Positions 16,469 through 24,205 are shown, counted from the first letter of the stretch. The stretch: DNA of 47,403 nt from JAFGQU01 sp964483625 (GCA_964483625.1 CAZABB010000012.1:1-47403); one strand, 5' to 3'. The notes: generated from the sequence alone by a model not told the origin. Translations and numbers: made by a program.

Positions 16469-17275
16469 ATGGGTAAAATAATAGGTATTTGTAATCAGAA
16501 AGGCGGTACGGGGAAGACCACGACCGCCATTAATCTCAGTGCGTTTCTCGCCTTAGGGAATCAGAAAACACTTCTGGTAGATATGGATCCTCAGGGAAAT
16601 GCCACCAGCGGAGTGGGGGTGAATCCCGAGGACAAGATTACGATTTATGAAGCGCTTTTTGGCGAAGTAATCGCTTCCGAGGCAATATTCTCTACGCCGT
16701 GGGAGAATCTTTCGGTTATTCCTTCGACGATTTCCCTTACCGGGGCGGAGATTGAATTAGTCAATATTTCGGAAAGAGAAGAACGGTTGAAAAACGTATT
16801 GAAAACGATAAAAGATGATTTCGATTATATTGTTATTGATGCTCCGCCGTCGCTGGGGCTGCTTACGGTAAACGTACTGGTTGCGGCAGATTCTCTGGTT
16901 ATTCCCATTCAATGTGAATATTTTGCTCTGGAGGGAGTGTCGCGGTTATTGAATACTATTGAACTTATCCGTGACCGTCTCAATCCGCGGCTGGATATGG
17001 GGGGGGTATTGCTGACGATGGCGGATTTCCGTACCCGGCTAACTCTTCAGGTTATAGAGGAAGTACGGAAGTATTTTAAAGAAAAGACATTCAAGACGAT
17101 TATCCCTCGCAACGTTAAACTTGCCGAAGCTCCCAGCTTCGGTCAACCGATATCCGGATACGATCTTTTTTGCGTCGGTTCAAAAGCCTATTTGAATCTT
17201 GCCCAGGAAATTCTGAAAGTTTCCATAGATCTTTCTGCTACGGCAACAGGAAATCAAACGAAAAAAGGAGAATAA
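16469..17275 (+). CDS. parA: Chromosome-partitioning ATPase ParA (Soj)
   Basis: 268 residues. The deviant Walker A KGGTGKTT (11-18) starts right after the short N-terminus, so this is the chromosomal Soj type without a DNA-binding N-terminal domain. Walker A' DMDPQGNATSG and Walker B DYIVIDAPPSLGLL follow, then PIQCEYFALEG and IPRNVKLAEAPSFGQPI. It forms ATP-dependent dimers on the nucleoid that move ParB-parS complexes. It lies 2 nt before parB and just downstream of the parS-like array. Confidence 0.97.
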   Translation: MGKIIGICNQKGGTGKTTTAINLSAFLALGNQKTLLVDMDPQGNATSGVGVNPEDKITIYEALFGEVIASEAIFSTPWENLSVIPSTISLTGAEIELVNISEREERLKNVLKTIKDDFDYIVIDAPPSLGLLTVNVLVAADSLVIPIQCEYFALEGVSRLLNTIELIRDRLNPRLDMGGVLLTMADFRTRLTLQVIEEVRKYFKEKTFKTIIPRNVKLAEAPSFGQPISGYDLFCVGSKAYLNLAQEILKVSIDLSATATGNQTKKGE

Positions 17276-17277
17276 CG

Positions 17278-18105
17278 ATGGAGAAAAAAGCGTTAGGGAA
17301 AGGGCTCGATGCCTTGATACCGAAAAAAGTTGATAGAGGAGAGAAGAATTTTCTTCACTTGTCATTGGATGAGATTACCCCATCGCCCTATCAGCCCAGA
17401 AAAAAAATAGATCCCCGGGAGCTGGACGAGCTTTCCCGTTCGATCAAAGAGAAGGGGATTGTCCAGCCGATCGTTGTCAGAAAAGTGGGGCAAAAGTATG
17501 AGATCGTAGCCGGCCACCGCCGTGTAGAGGCTTCTAAGTCATTGGGAATCAAGGAGTTACCTACTGTCGTACGGGAGCTTAACGACCGGGATGCGTTTAC
17601 TCTGGCCTTGGTTGAAAACTTACAGCGTAAAGATTTGAACCCGATCGAGGAGGCCTATGCGTTTAAACGGCTTAATGAAGAATTCCAGCTTACCTATGAG
17701 GAAGTCGCTCAATTTGTCGGGAAAGATAAAACATCAGTGGCCAATACCCTGCGCCTTCTCAAATTGCCCGATGAAATCAAGGATGCTCTCAGACGGGGTT
17801 TGATTACCCGTACGCAGGCCAGGACGATATTAGGCCTGGGAACCGAAGCGGAGCAGAAAAAGATGTTGTATACTATTTTACACGAACATCTTTCCGTCCG
17901 GGAGATAGAAGAAAAAGTGCGCAAAGCGTCCGGACGCAAACGGAAGGATTCCGATCCGTTCATTGCCGATATGGAGGAGGGGTTGACGCGGAGATTAGGA
18001 ACCAAGGTGAAAATCCGTAACAAAAAAAATAATAGTGGAAAAATTATTATTGAGTATTATAATTTAAATGATTTAGAACGAATTACGAAAAAGTTACAGA
18101 AATAG
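17278..18105 (+). CDS. parB: Chromosome-partitioning protein ParB (Spo0J)
   Basis: 275 residues from the ATG at 17278, preceded by AAAGGAG. The frame is open upstream inside parA, but the N-terminal motif KKALGKGLDALIPKK fixes the start. The ParB/Srx CTPase domain shows ITPSPYQPRK, GIVQPIVVRK and the box II motif AGHRRVEASK. A helix-turn-helix (TYEEVAQFVGKDKTSVANTLRLLKLP) binds parS, and a C-terminal dimer domain ends in YYNLNDLERITKKLQK. It should load at the CACGTG palindromes upstream of parA. Confidence 0.97.
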   Translation: MEKKALGKGLDALIPKKVDRGEKNFLHLSLDEITPSPYQPRKKIDPRELDELSRSIKEKGIVQPIVVRKVGQKYEIVAGHRRVEASKSLGIKELPTVVRELNDRDAFTLALVENLQRKDLNPIEEAYAFKRLNEEFQLTYEEVAQFVGKDKTSVANTLRLLKLPDEIKDALRRGLITRTQARTILGLGTEAEQKKMLYTILHEHLSVREIEEKVRKASGRKRKDSDPFIADMEEGLTRRLGTKVKIRNKKNNSGKIIIEYYNLNDLERITKKLQK

Positions 18106-18118
18106 ACGAAAGGATTTT

Positions 18119-18625
18119 ATGGCAGAGGAAGCGACACTTGTTATTATCAAACCGGACGGTTTGATTAAATCATTGACCGGGAATATCTTGACGCGTCTTT
18201 CGGAAACGAAGCTGAAGATTATCGGGGCAAAGGTCATCAGGGTTTCGCGGGAATTGGCGCGTAAACATTATGCCCACCTAAGCGACAAACCTTTTTTCGA
18301 AGAATTGCTGAAGTATATTACCGGAGAACTGCATCACGACAATCGGGTGATGGCTTTGGTATATTGGGGAGAAAGAGCAATCGGTAAGGTCCGTGCGATC
18401 GCGGGGGAGACTAACCCTGAGGAGGCGACTCCGACCACCATCCGTGGGGCCTACGGAAGAATTCTGACCAGCGGGCTGTTTGAAAACGCCGTACACGCCT
18501 CAAGCAGTGTGGAGGAGGCTCAGCGGGAAATCCAACTCTGGTTTGATCCTTCCGAGATTGTGTATCCTCTCTATCCCGTCCGAGAAACTGAGGTGCCTTC
18601 AACCCGGAAAAACGTGTGGTCATGA
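18119..18625 (+). CDS. ndk: Nucleoside diphosphate kinase
   Basis: 168 residues, about 25 more than the usual ~140. It starts with the family motif ATLVIIKPDGL. The phosphorylated histidine is in FENAVHASSSVEEAQREI, next to the typical IRGAYG segment. Extra residues lie around KPFFEELLKYITGELHHDNRVMALVYWGE and at the C-terminus (YPLYPVRETEVPSTRKNVWS), similar to the longer bacterial variants. It transfers gamma-phosphate between NTPs and NDPs. The stop overlaps the yicC start by four bases. Confidence 0.93.
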   Translation: MAEEATLVIIKPDGLIKSLTGNILTRLSETKLKIIGAKVIRVSRELARKHYAHLSDKPFFEELLKYITGELHHDNRVMALVYWGERAIGKVRAIAGETNPEEATPTTIRGAYGRILTSGLFENAVHASSSVEEAQREIQLWFDPSEIVYPLYPVRETEVPSTRKNVWS

Positions 18626-19416
18626 ACGCGATGGAAGCCTATGGCTACGCCCGGGTAGGAAGTAGTGACGAGATCGTGGAAACGGTCTCTAAGTCTTTGA
18701 ACTCTAAGTGGTTAGATGTAATACTCTACCATCTCCCCGCCGAAAAAATGCCTCTGGAAAGAAAAATTAAAGAATTGGTAAAGAAACGAATAAAACGGGG
18801 CAGGGTAGAGTTGTATTTTTCAATTAAATCTCCGCCGCGCCTGAAAGCGCATATTGATAGAAACCTGCTGAGAGATTATCTGAGTCAGATAAAATACATA
18901 CAAAAAAGTTATCCGGTATTTGCCAAGAGAAACGAGAGGCTTTCCCTGCCGGATATTCTCTCTCTTCCCGGAGTGGTCAGTTTTAAGAGCCAGGTGAAGG
19001 TGAGCGACCGGGTGATTCTTTCTGCGGCGGATGAGTCAGTGAAGAAACTGATTGCGTTCCGTCGCAAGAAAGGACATACAATTCGGAACAAACTTCTTCA
19101 GTATATCGCAAGGCTTGAATCTATCGTGGCGAAAATGGAAAAGCATAAACCTTCTCCGCGTACGCCGGAGCTGGGGAAGGAAGAAATTGCCGAGGAGCTT
19201 TCTCTCATCGCTTTTTATTTGAAGAAGCTGAAAAAAGAACTGAAAGATAAGAATGCGGGGCCGAAAGGGAAAACGATCGATTTCCTCACCCAGGGCATCC
19301 TGCGGGAATTAAATACCGCCGCCAGCAAGACGAAGAAAGTAAAAGTGACGGCGTTTATTGTTGAGGCGAAAAATTATTCTGAGCGGATACGGGAACAGGC
19401 TCAGAATATTGAATGA
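18622..19416 (+). CDS. yicC: YicC-family endoribonuclease-like protein
   Basis: 264 residues. The start MNAMEAYGYARV aligns with the usual MIxSMTGFGRA; a GTG two codons earlier is less likely because the ATG makes an ATGA overlap with ndk. The N-terminal YicC domain shows the KSLNSKWLDVILYHLP and RGRVELYFSIK patterns. The C-terminal DUF1732 part ends in KGKTIDFLTQGILRELNTAASKTK, close to the family KxLDFLxQExxREhNTxxSK signature. E. coli YicC is a metal-dependent RNase. yicC-gmk-rpoZ is a widespread gene order. Confidence 0.93.
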   Translation: MNAMEAYGYARVGSSDEIVETVSKSLNSKWLDVILYHLPAEKMPLERKIKELVKKRIKRGRVELYFSIKSPPRLKAHIDRNLLRDYLSQIKYIQKSYPVFAKRNERLSLPDILSLPGVVSFKSQVKVSDRVILSAADESVKKLIAFRRKKGHTIRNKLLQYIARLESIVAKMEKHKPSPRTPELGKEEIAEELSLIAFYLKKLKKELKDKNAGPKGKTIDFLTQGILRELNTAASKTKKVKVTAFIVEAKNYSERIREQAQNIE

Positions 19417-20000
19417 AGGTGGCGTCAAAAATTTTTGTCATTTCGGGCCCTTCCGGTGCCGGGAAAACCAGTATTTTACAAAGATTATTCCGGCGAAAGT
19501 TCGTCCGGAAAAACTTTTCCAAAAGCATTTCCTATACCACGCGGCCCCGCCGGCCGGGGGAGAGGGGAGGGCGGGATTATTTTTTTACTTCCCGGCAGGA
19601 TTTCCTCAAGCTTATGAAGAAGGATTTTTTTCTGGAAACGCAGAAGGTGCTTGATGACTATTACGGAACGCCGTATGTTCTCTATCGCCAAGCTTGCCGT
19701 CGCAAGAAAGATCTCATTCTCTGCATTGATGTGAAGGGAGGAAAGTATTTGAAAAATACTTTCAAAAAAGATAAAATAATATCCGTTTTTATAGCCCCGC
19801 CGCAGGAGAAAGAATTATGCCGGCGGATGAAAAAACGAGGGGAAACAAAAAACACCATTGGCAAAAGAATCAAGCTGGCCAAAAAAGAATTGGCCTATAT
19901 GCGGTATTACGACTATATCGTCGTCAATGACCAGATAGAAGAAAGCGTAGATAATGTAGAGGCAATTTTGCGGGCCGAACAATTACGGAGATGCCGATGA
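19413..20000 (+). CDS. gmk: Guanylate kinase
   Basis: 195 residues. P-loop ISGPSGAGKTSI near residue 9, GMP-binding motif SISYTTRPRRPGERGGRDYFF, then YYGTPYVLY, CIDVKGGKYLKNTFKKD, the LID-type RRMKKRGE segment and KKELAYMRYYDYIVVND. It phosphorylates GMP to GDP. It is coupled by ATGA overlaps to both yicC and rpoZ. Confidence 0.96.
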   Translation: MKVASKIFVISGPSGAGKTSILQRLFRRKFVRKNFSKSISYTTRPRRPGERGGRDYFFTSRQDFLKLMKKDFFLETQKVLDDYYGTPYVLYRQACRRKKDLILCIDVKGGKYLKNTFKKDKIISVFIAPPQEKELCRRMKKRGETKNTIGKRIKLAKKELAYMRYYDYIVVNDQIEESVDNVEAILRAEQLRRCR

Positions 20001-20212
20001 AAGGTGATCACCATATCCCTTTGGAAAAATTATTAGGGGCGACAAAAGGATCCATTTATAAGCTTGCGGTTTTAGCGGCTAAACGGGCATTGCAGCTGGC
20101 CGATGGAGAAAAGTCGCTGATCGAGAAGCCCAGTGAAAAATTTCTCGAAAACGCCTTGAAAGAAATCGTAGAGCAGAAGGTTGCGATGCAGGAAGCCGGT
20201 AGCGCAGAATAG
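19997..20212 (+). CDS. rpoZ: RNA polymerase omega subunit
   Basis: 71 residues from the ATG at 19997. An ATG at 19991 is in frame, but GGAG at 19987-19990 is 6 nt from 19997 and directly adjacent to 19991, so the second is preferred. The pattern PLEKLLGATKGSIYKLAVLAAKRALQL matches the omega core (normally ...RYxLVxxAAKRARQL), followed by ENALKEIVEQKV. Omega supports RNA polymerase assembly. It ends the parA-to-rpoZ operon, before a tRNA gene. Confidence 0.88.
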   Translation: MKGDHHIPLEKLLGATKGSIYKLAVLAAKRALQLADGEKSLIEKPSEKFLENALKEIVEQKVAMQEAGSAE

Positions 20213-20282
20213 ATGGCTGTCTTGTGTTTCTTTTAAGATGACAATCCCTTCGCATGTATGCCGCGCGGAGAACAGAGATGAT

Positions 20283-20354
20283 GGCGTGGTAGCCAAGTGG
20301 TAAGGCAGCGGTCTGCAAAATCGCTATGCGCCGGTTCGAGTCCGGCCCACGCCT
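20283..20354 (+). tRNA. tRNA-Cys (GCA)
   Basis: 72-nt cloverleaf: acceptor GGCGTGG/CCACGCC with discriminator T, anticodon arm GCGGT-CTGCAAA-ATCGC (anticodon GCA), T arm GCCGG-TTCGAGT-CCGGC. No CCA is encoded. Confidence 0.97.
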
Positions 20355-20859
20355 TGAGAGAACGTAACGCGTATTGCGTCATGCGTAACGCGTTTTGAGG
20401 ATAAATTTTTCATCTTTGAAATGAAAGCGTATCGGGCGGGTGGCGGTAGATGAAAAGTCACATAGTCACACGACATACGTCACACGTGAAGAAATCTCTT
20501 CTTTGAAATTCTTCAGGGGTAACAGCGACACAGAGGACGTCTCTTCTTTGAAAGTCTTCGAGGGGAGCGTCAGAGGGGGCAGAGTCCCCATGAAACACCA
20601 TTCGAATTACCCCATACTTGAGAGTAGAAGTAAACTCGTAAGGCGTCCGCATGGATGCGGATTCCAAAAAAGAAAAGTTTTCTTTGAGAGGCCAGTTTTG
20701 TTTAAGGAACAGTGCGAAGCACTATGGTGTTTGGGCGGGGGCGGAAACGACTATCGCGAACGCGGTTGAAAAAAGAAAAAAGGTCGTTCCCGCATAGCTC
20801 AGGCAGAACACAAGACGTTTTTGCGGGGATCAAACCTCGCATGTAAAATGAAAGCTTGC
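20355..20859. repeat. tRNA-Cys to tRNA-Leu spacer with short repeats, no gene
   Basis: About 500 bp that I do not believe to be coding. It holds a GTAACGCG phrase repeat (20359-20398); a tract with a GTCACACG phrase (20456-20489) that recurs at 35886; a direct repeat of CTCTTCTTTGAAA at 20496 and 20541 (45 bp apart); a hairpin TCCGCA/TGCGGA near 20648; and a copy of the tRNA-Leu 5' end with its upstream flank (20421-20446). A weak tRNA-like string CGCATAGCTCAG occurs at 20791-20802. Confidence 0.55.
20434..20446 (+). other. Fragment identical to the tRNA-Leu 5' end
   Basis: GGGCGGGTGGCGG equals the first 13 nt of the tRNA-Leu at 20860, and ATGAAAGC before it (20421-20428) also matches the tRNA's upstream flank (20848-20855). 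It is a direct repeat spaced ~426 bp. Confidence 0.55.
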
Positions 20860-20945
20860 GGGCGGGTGGCGGAACTGGCAGACGCCTGGGACTTAAAATC
20901 CCATGTCCCGGAAGGGACGTGAGGGTTCGATTCCCTCCCCGCCCA
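20860..20945 (+). tRNA. tRNA-Leu (UAA)
   Basis: 86-nt type II tRNA: acceptor GGGCGGG/CCCGCCC with discriminator A, anticodon arm TGGGA-CTTAAAA-TCCCA (anticodon TAA), long variable arm TGTCCCGGAAGGGACGT, T arm GAGGG-TTCGATT-CCCTC. No CCA is encoded. Confidence 0.96.
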
Positions 20946-21290
20946 CGCTTGTTTTTCTTTGATAGGCTTCTGCAGGAAGAGAGAAGGACGGTGGTGGAGA
21001 GAGAGGTAGACTCGGATCCCCTTCAAAGGCCTATCGGCCAATCCTGACGGATAGGGGATACGATTCCCTCCGCCCACGCTTGTTTTTCTTTGATAGGCTT
21101 CTGCAGGAAGAGAGAAGGACGGTGNNNNNNNNNNNNNNNNNNNNNNNNNNNNNNNNNNNNNNNNNNNNNNNNNNNNNNNNNNNNNNNNNNNNNNNNNNNN
21201 NNNNNNNNNNNNNNNNNNNNNNNNTCCCCTTCAAAGGCCTATCGGCCAATCCTGACGGATAGGGGATACGATTCCCTCCCCGCCCACGCT
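20930..21290. repeat. ~131-bp tandem repeats carrying copies of the tRNA-Leu 3' end
   Basis: The tRNA-Leu 3' end plus its downstream flank recurs at 21060-21080 (with two C's missing) and at 21270-21290. Each copy ends a unit that contains a compact three-way-junction sequence: ATCCCCT (21016-21022) pairs with AGGGGAT (21053-21059), enclosing hairpins GGCC-TATC-GGCC (21028-21039) and ATCC-TGAC-GGAT (21041-21052). A 100-N gap (21125-21224) interrupts the array, so the copy number is unknown. Confidence 0.75.
21125..21224. other. Assembly gap (100 N)
   Basis: Exactly 100 undetermined bases inside the tandem repeat, most likely a scaffold placeholder where the repeat could not be resolved. Confidence 0.95.
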
Positions 21291-21295
21291 TAAAA

Positions 21296-21376
21296 TAGCG
21301 TTTAGCGTATAGCAGACAGCGAATAGAGGGAAAGATGCTTTTAATCTAACCGCTCATCGCTATCCGCTCGTCGCTG
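21296..21376. repeat. AGCG-phrase inverted repeat, copy 1
   Basis: The left arm uses TAGCGT/TAGCG phrases and the right arm uses CCGCT/TCGCT phrases (its complement), giving a long imperfect hairpin between the tRNA-Leu array and tRNA-Val. Related copies lie at 21605-21690 and 28655-28736. Confidence 0.6.
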
Positions 21377-21381
21377 TTTTT

Positions 21382-21455
21382 GGGCGCATAGCTCAGTTGG
21401 CTAGAGCGTCACGTTGACATCGTGAAGGTCAGAGGTTCAATTCCTCTTGCGCCCA
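21382..21455 (+). tRNA. tRNA-Val (GAC)
   Basis: 74-nt cloverleaf: acceptor GGGCGCA/TGCGCCC with discriminator A, D arm GCTCAGTTGGCTAGAGC, anticodon arm TCACG-TTGACAT-CGTGA (anticodon GAC), T arm AGAGG-TTCAATT-CCTCT. No CCA is encoded. Confidence 0.97.
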
Positions 21456-21602
21456 TTGTTTTCATTGATTTGGTCGCTTTAACGGGCTAACAGGAGTACG
21501 AAGAAGATCCGGGAGCGAGACTTGGATCCAATAAAGAGCCCTGCGGGCCAATCCGCTCGATGAGCGGATGTTGGATACAATTCCTCTTGCGCCCATTGTT
21601 TT
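21438..21602. repeat. Duplicated tRNA-Val 3' end with three-way-junction element
   Basis: The 25 nt from the T loop through the acceptor end and flank (21438-21462) are repeated exactly at 21578-21602, 140 bp downstream. The spacer ends in a structured element: ATCCAAT (21526-21532) with GTTGGAT (21570-21576) enclosing hairpins GCCC-TGC-GGGC (21538-21548) and ATCCGCTC-GAT-GAGCGGAT (21551-21569). It parallels the element after tRNA-Leu, sharing GACTyGGATCC before and GGATACrATTCC after. Confidence 0.8.
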
Positions 21603-21604
21603 AT

Positions 21605-21690
21605 CTAGCGTTGAGCGAAGAGCGTTGAGCGGATAGAGAGGAGAAGGGGGCTTCTCCTAACCGCTGGTCGCTTACCGCTATCCGCTGAAC
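21605..21690. repeat. AGCG-phrase inverted repeat, copy 2
   Basis: Same phrase family as 21296-21376, here around a perfect central hairpin AGGAGAAG/CTTCTCCT (about 21640-21659). It lies in the leader of the thrS operon. Confidence 0.6.
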
Positions 21691-21738
21691 AACTGAGCAA
21701 AATAAAAGATGACTTTTTTCTTGTAGAGGAACGAATAT

Positions 21739-23469
21739 ATGAACAATTCAGGCGGCGAATTAGAAATGTTACGTCATTCCTGTGCGCACCTTATGGCTTC
21801 GGCAGTGAAGAAACTTTACCCTGAGGCAAAATTTGGTATCGGCCCGGCGATCGAGAATGGGTTTTACTACGATATCGATTGTCCCTCCGGCATTAAAGAG
21901 GACGATCTGCCGAAAATAGAGGAGATTATGCGTCAGGAGGTCAAGCAGAATCTTCCTTTTGTTCGGAATATGTGGTCTAAAAATGAGGCGAAGGAATTTT
22001 TTCAAAAAGAACATCAGCCCTATAAGGTTGAGCTGATTAATGAACTCGATGCCCAGGAGGTATCGGTTTACCAGCATAATGATTTTGTCGACCTCTGTCG
22101 CGGGCCGCATATGTCATCTACGGGCGAACTCGAATTTTTTAAACTTATTTCTCTTTCGGGCGCGTACTGGCGTGGCGACGAACGGAATCCCCAATTGACC
22201 CGGATTTACGGTACCGTGTTCGGTACCCGGGAAGAACTCGATACGCATCTGAAGAATATAGAAGAAGCGAAACGGCGGGATCATCGTCTTCTGGGAAAAC
22301 AGCTTGAGCTGTTTGATATTTATCATGATGAAGCCGGGGCGGGAGTTGTGTTTTATCTTCCCCGGGGAACGACTCTGCGGCGTATCATTGAACAGTGGGA
22401 GGAGGCCGAACACAAAAAGCGGGGATACCAGGTGGTTATTACGCCGCATTTGATGCATCGGAATTTATGGGAAAAAAGCGGGCATCTCGATCATTATTCC
22501 GAATTCATGTATCCGGTCGAAAAAGAAAATCAGAGTTTTATTTTAAAGCCGATGAACTGCCCCGGCCATATTCTTATGTATAAATCGCAAATTCGCAGCT
22601 GGCGGGATTTACCGTTACGTCTTTTTGAGTTGGGGACCGTATACCGGTATGAGAAAAGCGGCGTATTGCACGGGTTGTTGCGGGTACGGGGATTTACCCA
22701 GGATGATGCGCACATTTTTTGTCGTGAGGAGGACTTGGAAGTCGAACTCGAAGGCGTACTTGATTTTGTCGGCGACGCGATGCGTACGTTCGGGTTCGAA
22801 CATTTTGAGGCGGAATTAAGCACTCGTCCCGATGAATACATCGGTGAGCTGAGCGCGTGGGAGAAGGCTGAGAAAACGCTCGAGTCGGTATTGAAGAAAA
22901 AAGGCATTTCGTATAAGATTAATGCCGGAGACGGCGCGTTTTACGGTCCCAAGATCGATATTAAACTGAAGGACGCGCTTTCGCGCAGCTGGCAATGCGC
23001 GACGGTTCAGCTGGATTACAGTCTGCCGGAGAAGTTCGATCTCACCTATCGGGCTCCTGACGGAACGAAAAAACGGGTGGTGATGCTTCATCGGGTTATC
23101 CTGGGGAGCCTGGAACGGTTTATGGCGACGTTGATTGAACATTATGCGGGGCGGTTCCCTCTTTGGCTTTCACCGGTACAGGTAAGTATTCTTACGATTA
23201 CCGAAGACATCAGTGCGTACGGACGGGAAGTGTTCAACGCGCTGGAGAAGTACCGGTACCGTATTGAGCTGGATACAAAGGATGAAACCCTGCAGAAAAA
23301 AATCCGGGCCAAAGAACTTCAGAAAATTCCTTATGTGATCGTTATCGGAAAGAAAGAAAGAGAAAAAGGATTGCTTTCGGTGCGTCAGCGTGGCGGGAAA
23401 AATCTGGGAACTATGACGATAGAGGAGTTTGTTGCATTATTGGAACAAGAAAAGGAGGTGCTGTATTAA
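21739..23469 (+). CDS. thrS: Threonyl-tRNA synthetase lacking the TGS domain
   Basis: 576 residues, ~65 fewer than usual. The protein starts directly in the editing (N2) domain (LRHSCAHLMASAVKKLYP, then the CRGPHMSSTG motif), without the ~60-residue ubiquitin-like TGS/N1 domain. The class II catalytic domain has GAGVVFYLPRGTTLR, KPMNCPGHILMYKS with the zinc-site Cys, RYEKSGVLHGLLRVRGFTQDDAHIF and the motif 3 region VILGSLERFMATLIEHYAG. The C-terminal anticodon domain follows. The ATG at 21739 has GAGG 8-11 nt upstream and no in-frame extension is available, so the short form is probably real. Confidence 0.96.
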   Translation: MNNSGGELEMLRHSCAHLMASAVKKLYPEAKFGIGPAIENGFYYDIDCPSGIKEDDLPKIEEIMRQEVKQNLPFVRNMWSKNEAKEFFQKEHQPYKVELINELDAQEVSVYQHNDFVDLCRGPHMSSTGELEFFKLISLSGAYWRGDERNPQLTRIYGTVFGTREELDTHLKNIEEAKRRDHRLLGKQLELFDIYHDEAGAGVVFYLPRGTTLRRIIEQWEEAEHKKRGYQVVITPHLMHRNLWEKSGHLDHYSEFMYPVEKENQSFILKPMNCPGHILMYKSQIRSWRDLPLRLFELGTVYRYEKSGVLHGLLRVRGFTQDDAHIFCREEDLEVELEGVLDFVGDAMRTFGFEHFEAELSTRPDEYIGELSAWEKAEKTLESVLKKKGISYKINAGDGAFYGPKIDIKLKDALSRSWQCATVQLDYSLPEKFDLTYRAPDGTKKRVVMLHRVILGSLERFMATLIEHYAGRFPLWLSPVQVSILTITEDISAYGREVFNALEKYRYRIELDTKDETLQKKIRAKELQKIPYVIVIGKKEREKGLLSVRQRGGKNLGTMTIEEFVALLEQEKEVLY

Positions 23470-23971
23470 GTATAATATCAGAGTGAATCTCAGAATTCGT
23501 GCGCATACGGTACGAGTTATCGGAGCCGAAGGAGAACAGCTGGGGATTTTCCCCCGGGATCTTGCCTTGAAGAAAGCCCAAGAGGCTGACCTGGACTTGG
23601 TCGAGGTCGCTCCCGGCGCCAATCCTCCCGTATGTCGCATAATGGATTTTGCCAAATATAAATATGAACAGGAAAAGCGCGCCCGGGAAGCCAAGCGCCA
23701 TCAAAAGCATTCTCAGTTAAAAGAAATACGGTTGACCCCGCGCATCGGTGCTCATGACTATCAGATAAAATTGAAACATATTCAGGAGTTCCTGGAAAAA
23801 GGACATAAGGTTCGCGTGCGGATGTTTTTCCGGGGAAGAGAAATGGGGCATCAGGAAGTGGGAAGAAAGTTGATGACGAAACTGACCGGTGAGATCGAAC
23901 GTGTCGGAAAAGTCGAAAAAGAACCGATGATGCTCGGCAGGTCTCTGATTACCGTCCTCAGTCCCAAATAA
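23465..23971 (+). CDS. infC: Translation initiation factor IF-3 (AUU start)
   Basis: 168 residues if translation starts at ATT 23465. The frame is open from an ATG at 23429 inside thrS, but GGAGG at 23454-23458 sits 6 nt before ATT, the ideal distance, and the family N-terminus (VNLRIRAHTVRVI) follows closely. ATT-AAG mirrors the ATT-AAA start of E. coli infC, where the rare codon lets IF-3 repress its own synthesis. N-domain: GEQLGIFPRDLALKKAQEADLDLVEVAP and PPVCRIMDFAKYKYEQEK; C-domain: EIRLTPRIGAHDYQIKLKH to the final LITVLSPK. It overlaps the thrS stop. Confidence 0.93.
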   Translation: MKYNIRVNLRIRAHTVRVIGAEGEQLGIFPRDLALKKAQEADLDLVEVAPGANPPVCRIMDFAKYKYEQEKRAREAKRHQKHSQLKEIRLTPRIGAHDYQIKLKHIQEFLEKGHKVRVRMFFRGREMGHQEVGRKLMTKLTGEIERVGKVEKEPMMLGRSLITVLSPK

Positions 23972-23989
23972 TAAACCTAAGGGGGAAAT

Positions 23990-24190
23990 ATGCCGAAACA
24001 AAAAACGAAAAAAGCACTCGCCAAGCGGGTAAAAGTGACGAAGAAAAAGAAAGTCTTGCGTTCCAAGGCAGGAAGGCGGCATCTTTTGAGTTCGAAAAAA
24101 CGCAAACGGAAAAGAGGGTTGCGTAAAAAGACCTTGGTCTCTTCCGGTGAGAAAAAGATGCTCAAGCGTGCTCTGCCCTATGCGTATTAA
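23990..24190 (+). CDS. rpmI: 50S ribosomal protein L35
   Basis: 66 residues, extremely basic. MPKQKTKKALAKRVKVTKKKKVLRSKAG, RRHLLSSKKRKRKRGLRKKTLV and the C-terminal MLKRALPY match L35. The ATG is preceded by GGGGG. Classic position between infC and rplT. Confidence 0.95.
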   Translation: MPKQKTKKALAKRVKVTKKKKVLRSKAGRRHLLSSKKRKRKRGLRKKTLVSSGEKKMLKRALPYAY

Positions 24191-24205
24191 TGAAAGGAGT
24201 TTTCC

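Noticed and set aside
20440..20769. 109-codon open frame between tRNA-Cys and tRNA-Leu
   Set aside because: It is made of the GTCACACG phrase repeat and the CTCTTCTTTGAAA direct repeat, with odd composition and no ribosome-binding site.
20791..20835. tRNA-like string (CGCATAGCTCAG, then GCGGGGATCAAACC)
   Set aside because: The 12-nt match is to the universally conserved D-arm region, and no acceptor or anticodon stem can be formed.
21031..21293. Open frames across the 100-N gap
   Set aside because: They exist only because undetermined bases were read as codons.
23429..23464. Extension of infC upstream to the ATG at 23429
   Set aside because: The extra residues are inside thrS, do not resemble IF-3, and lack a ribosome-binding site; ATT at 23465 has an ideally spaced one.
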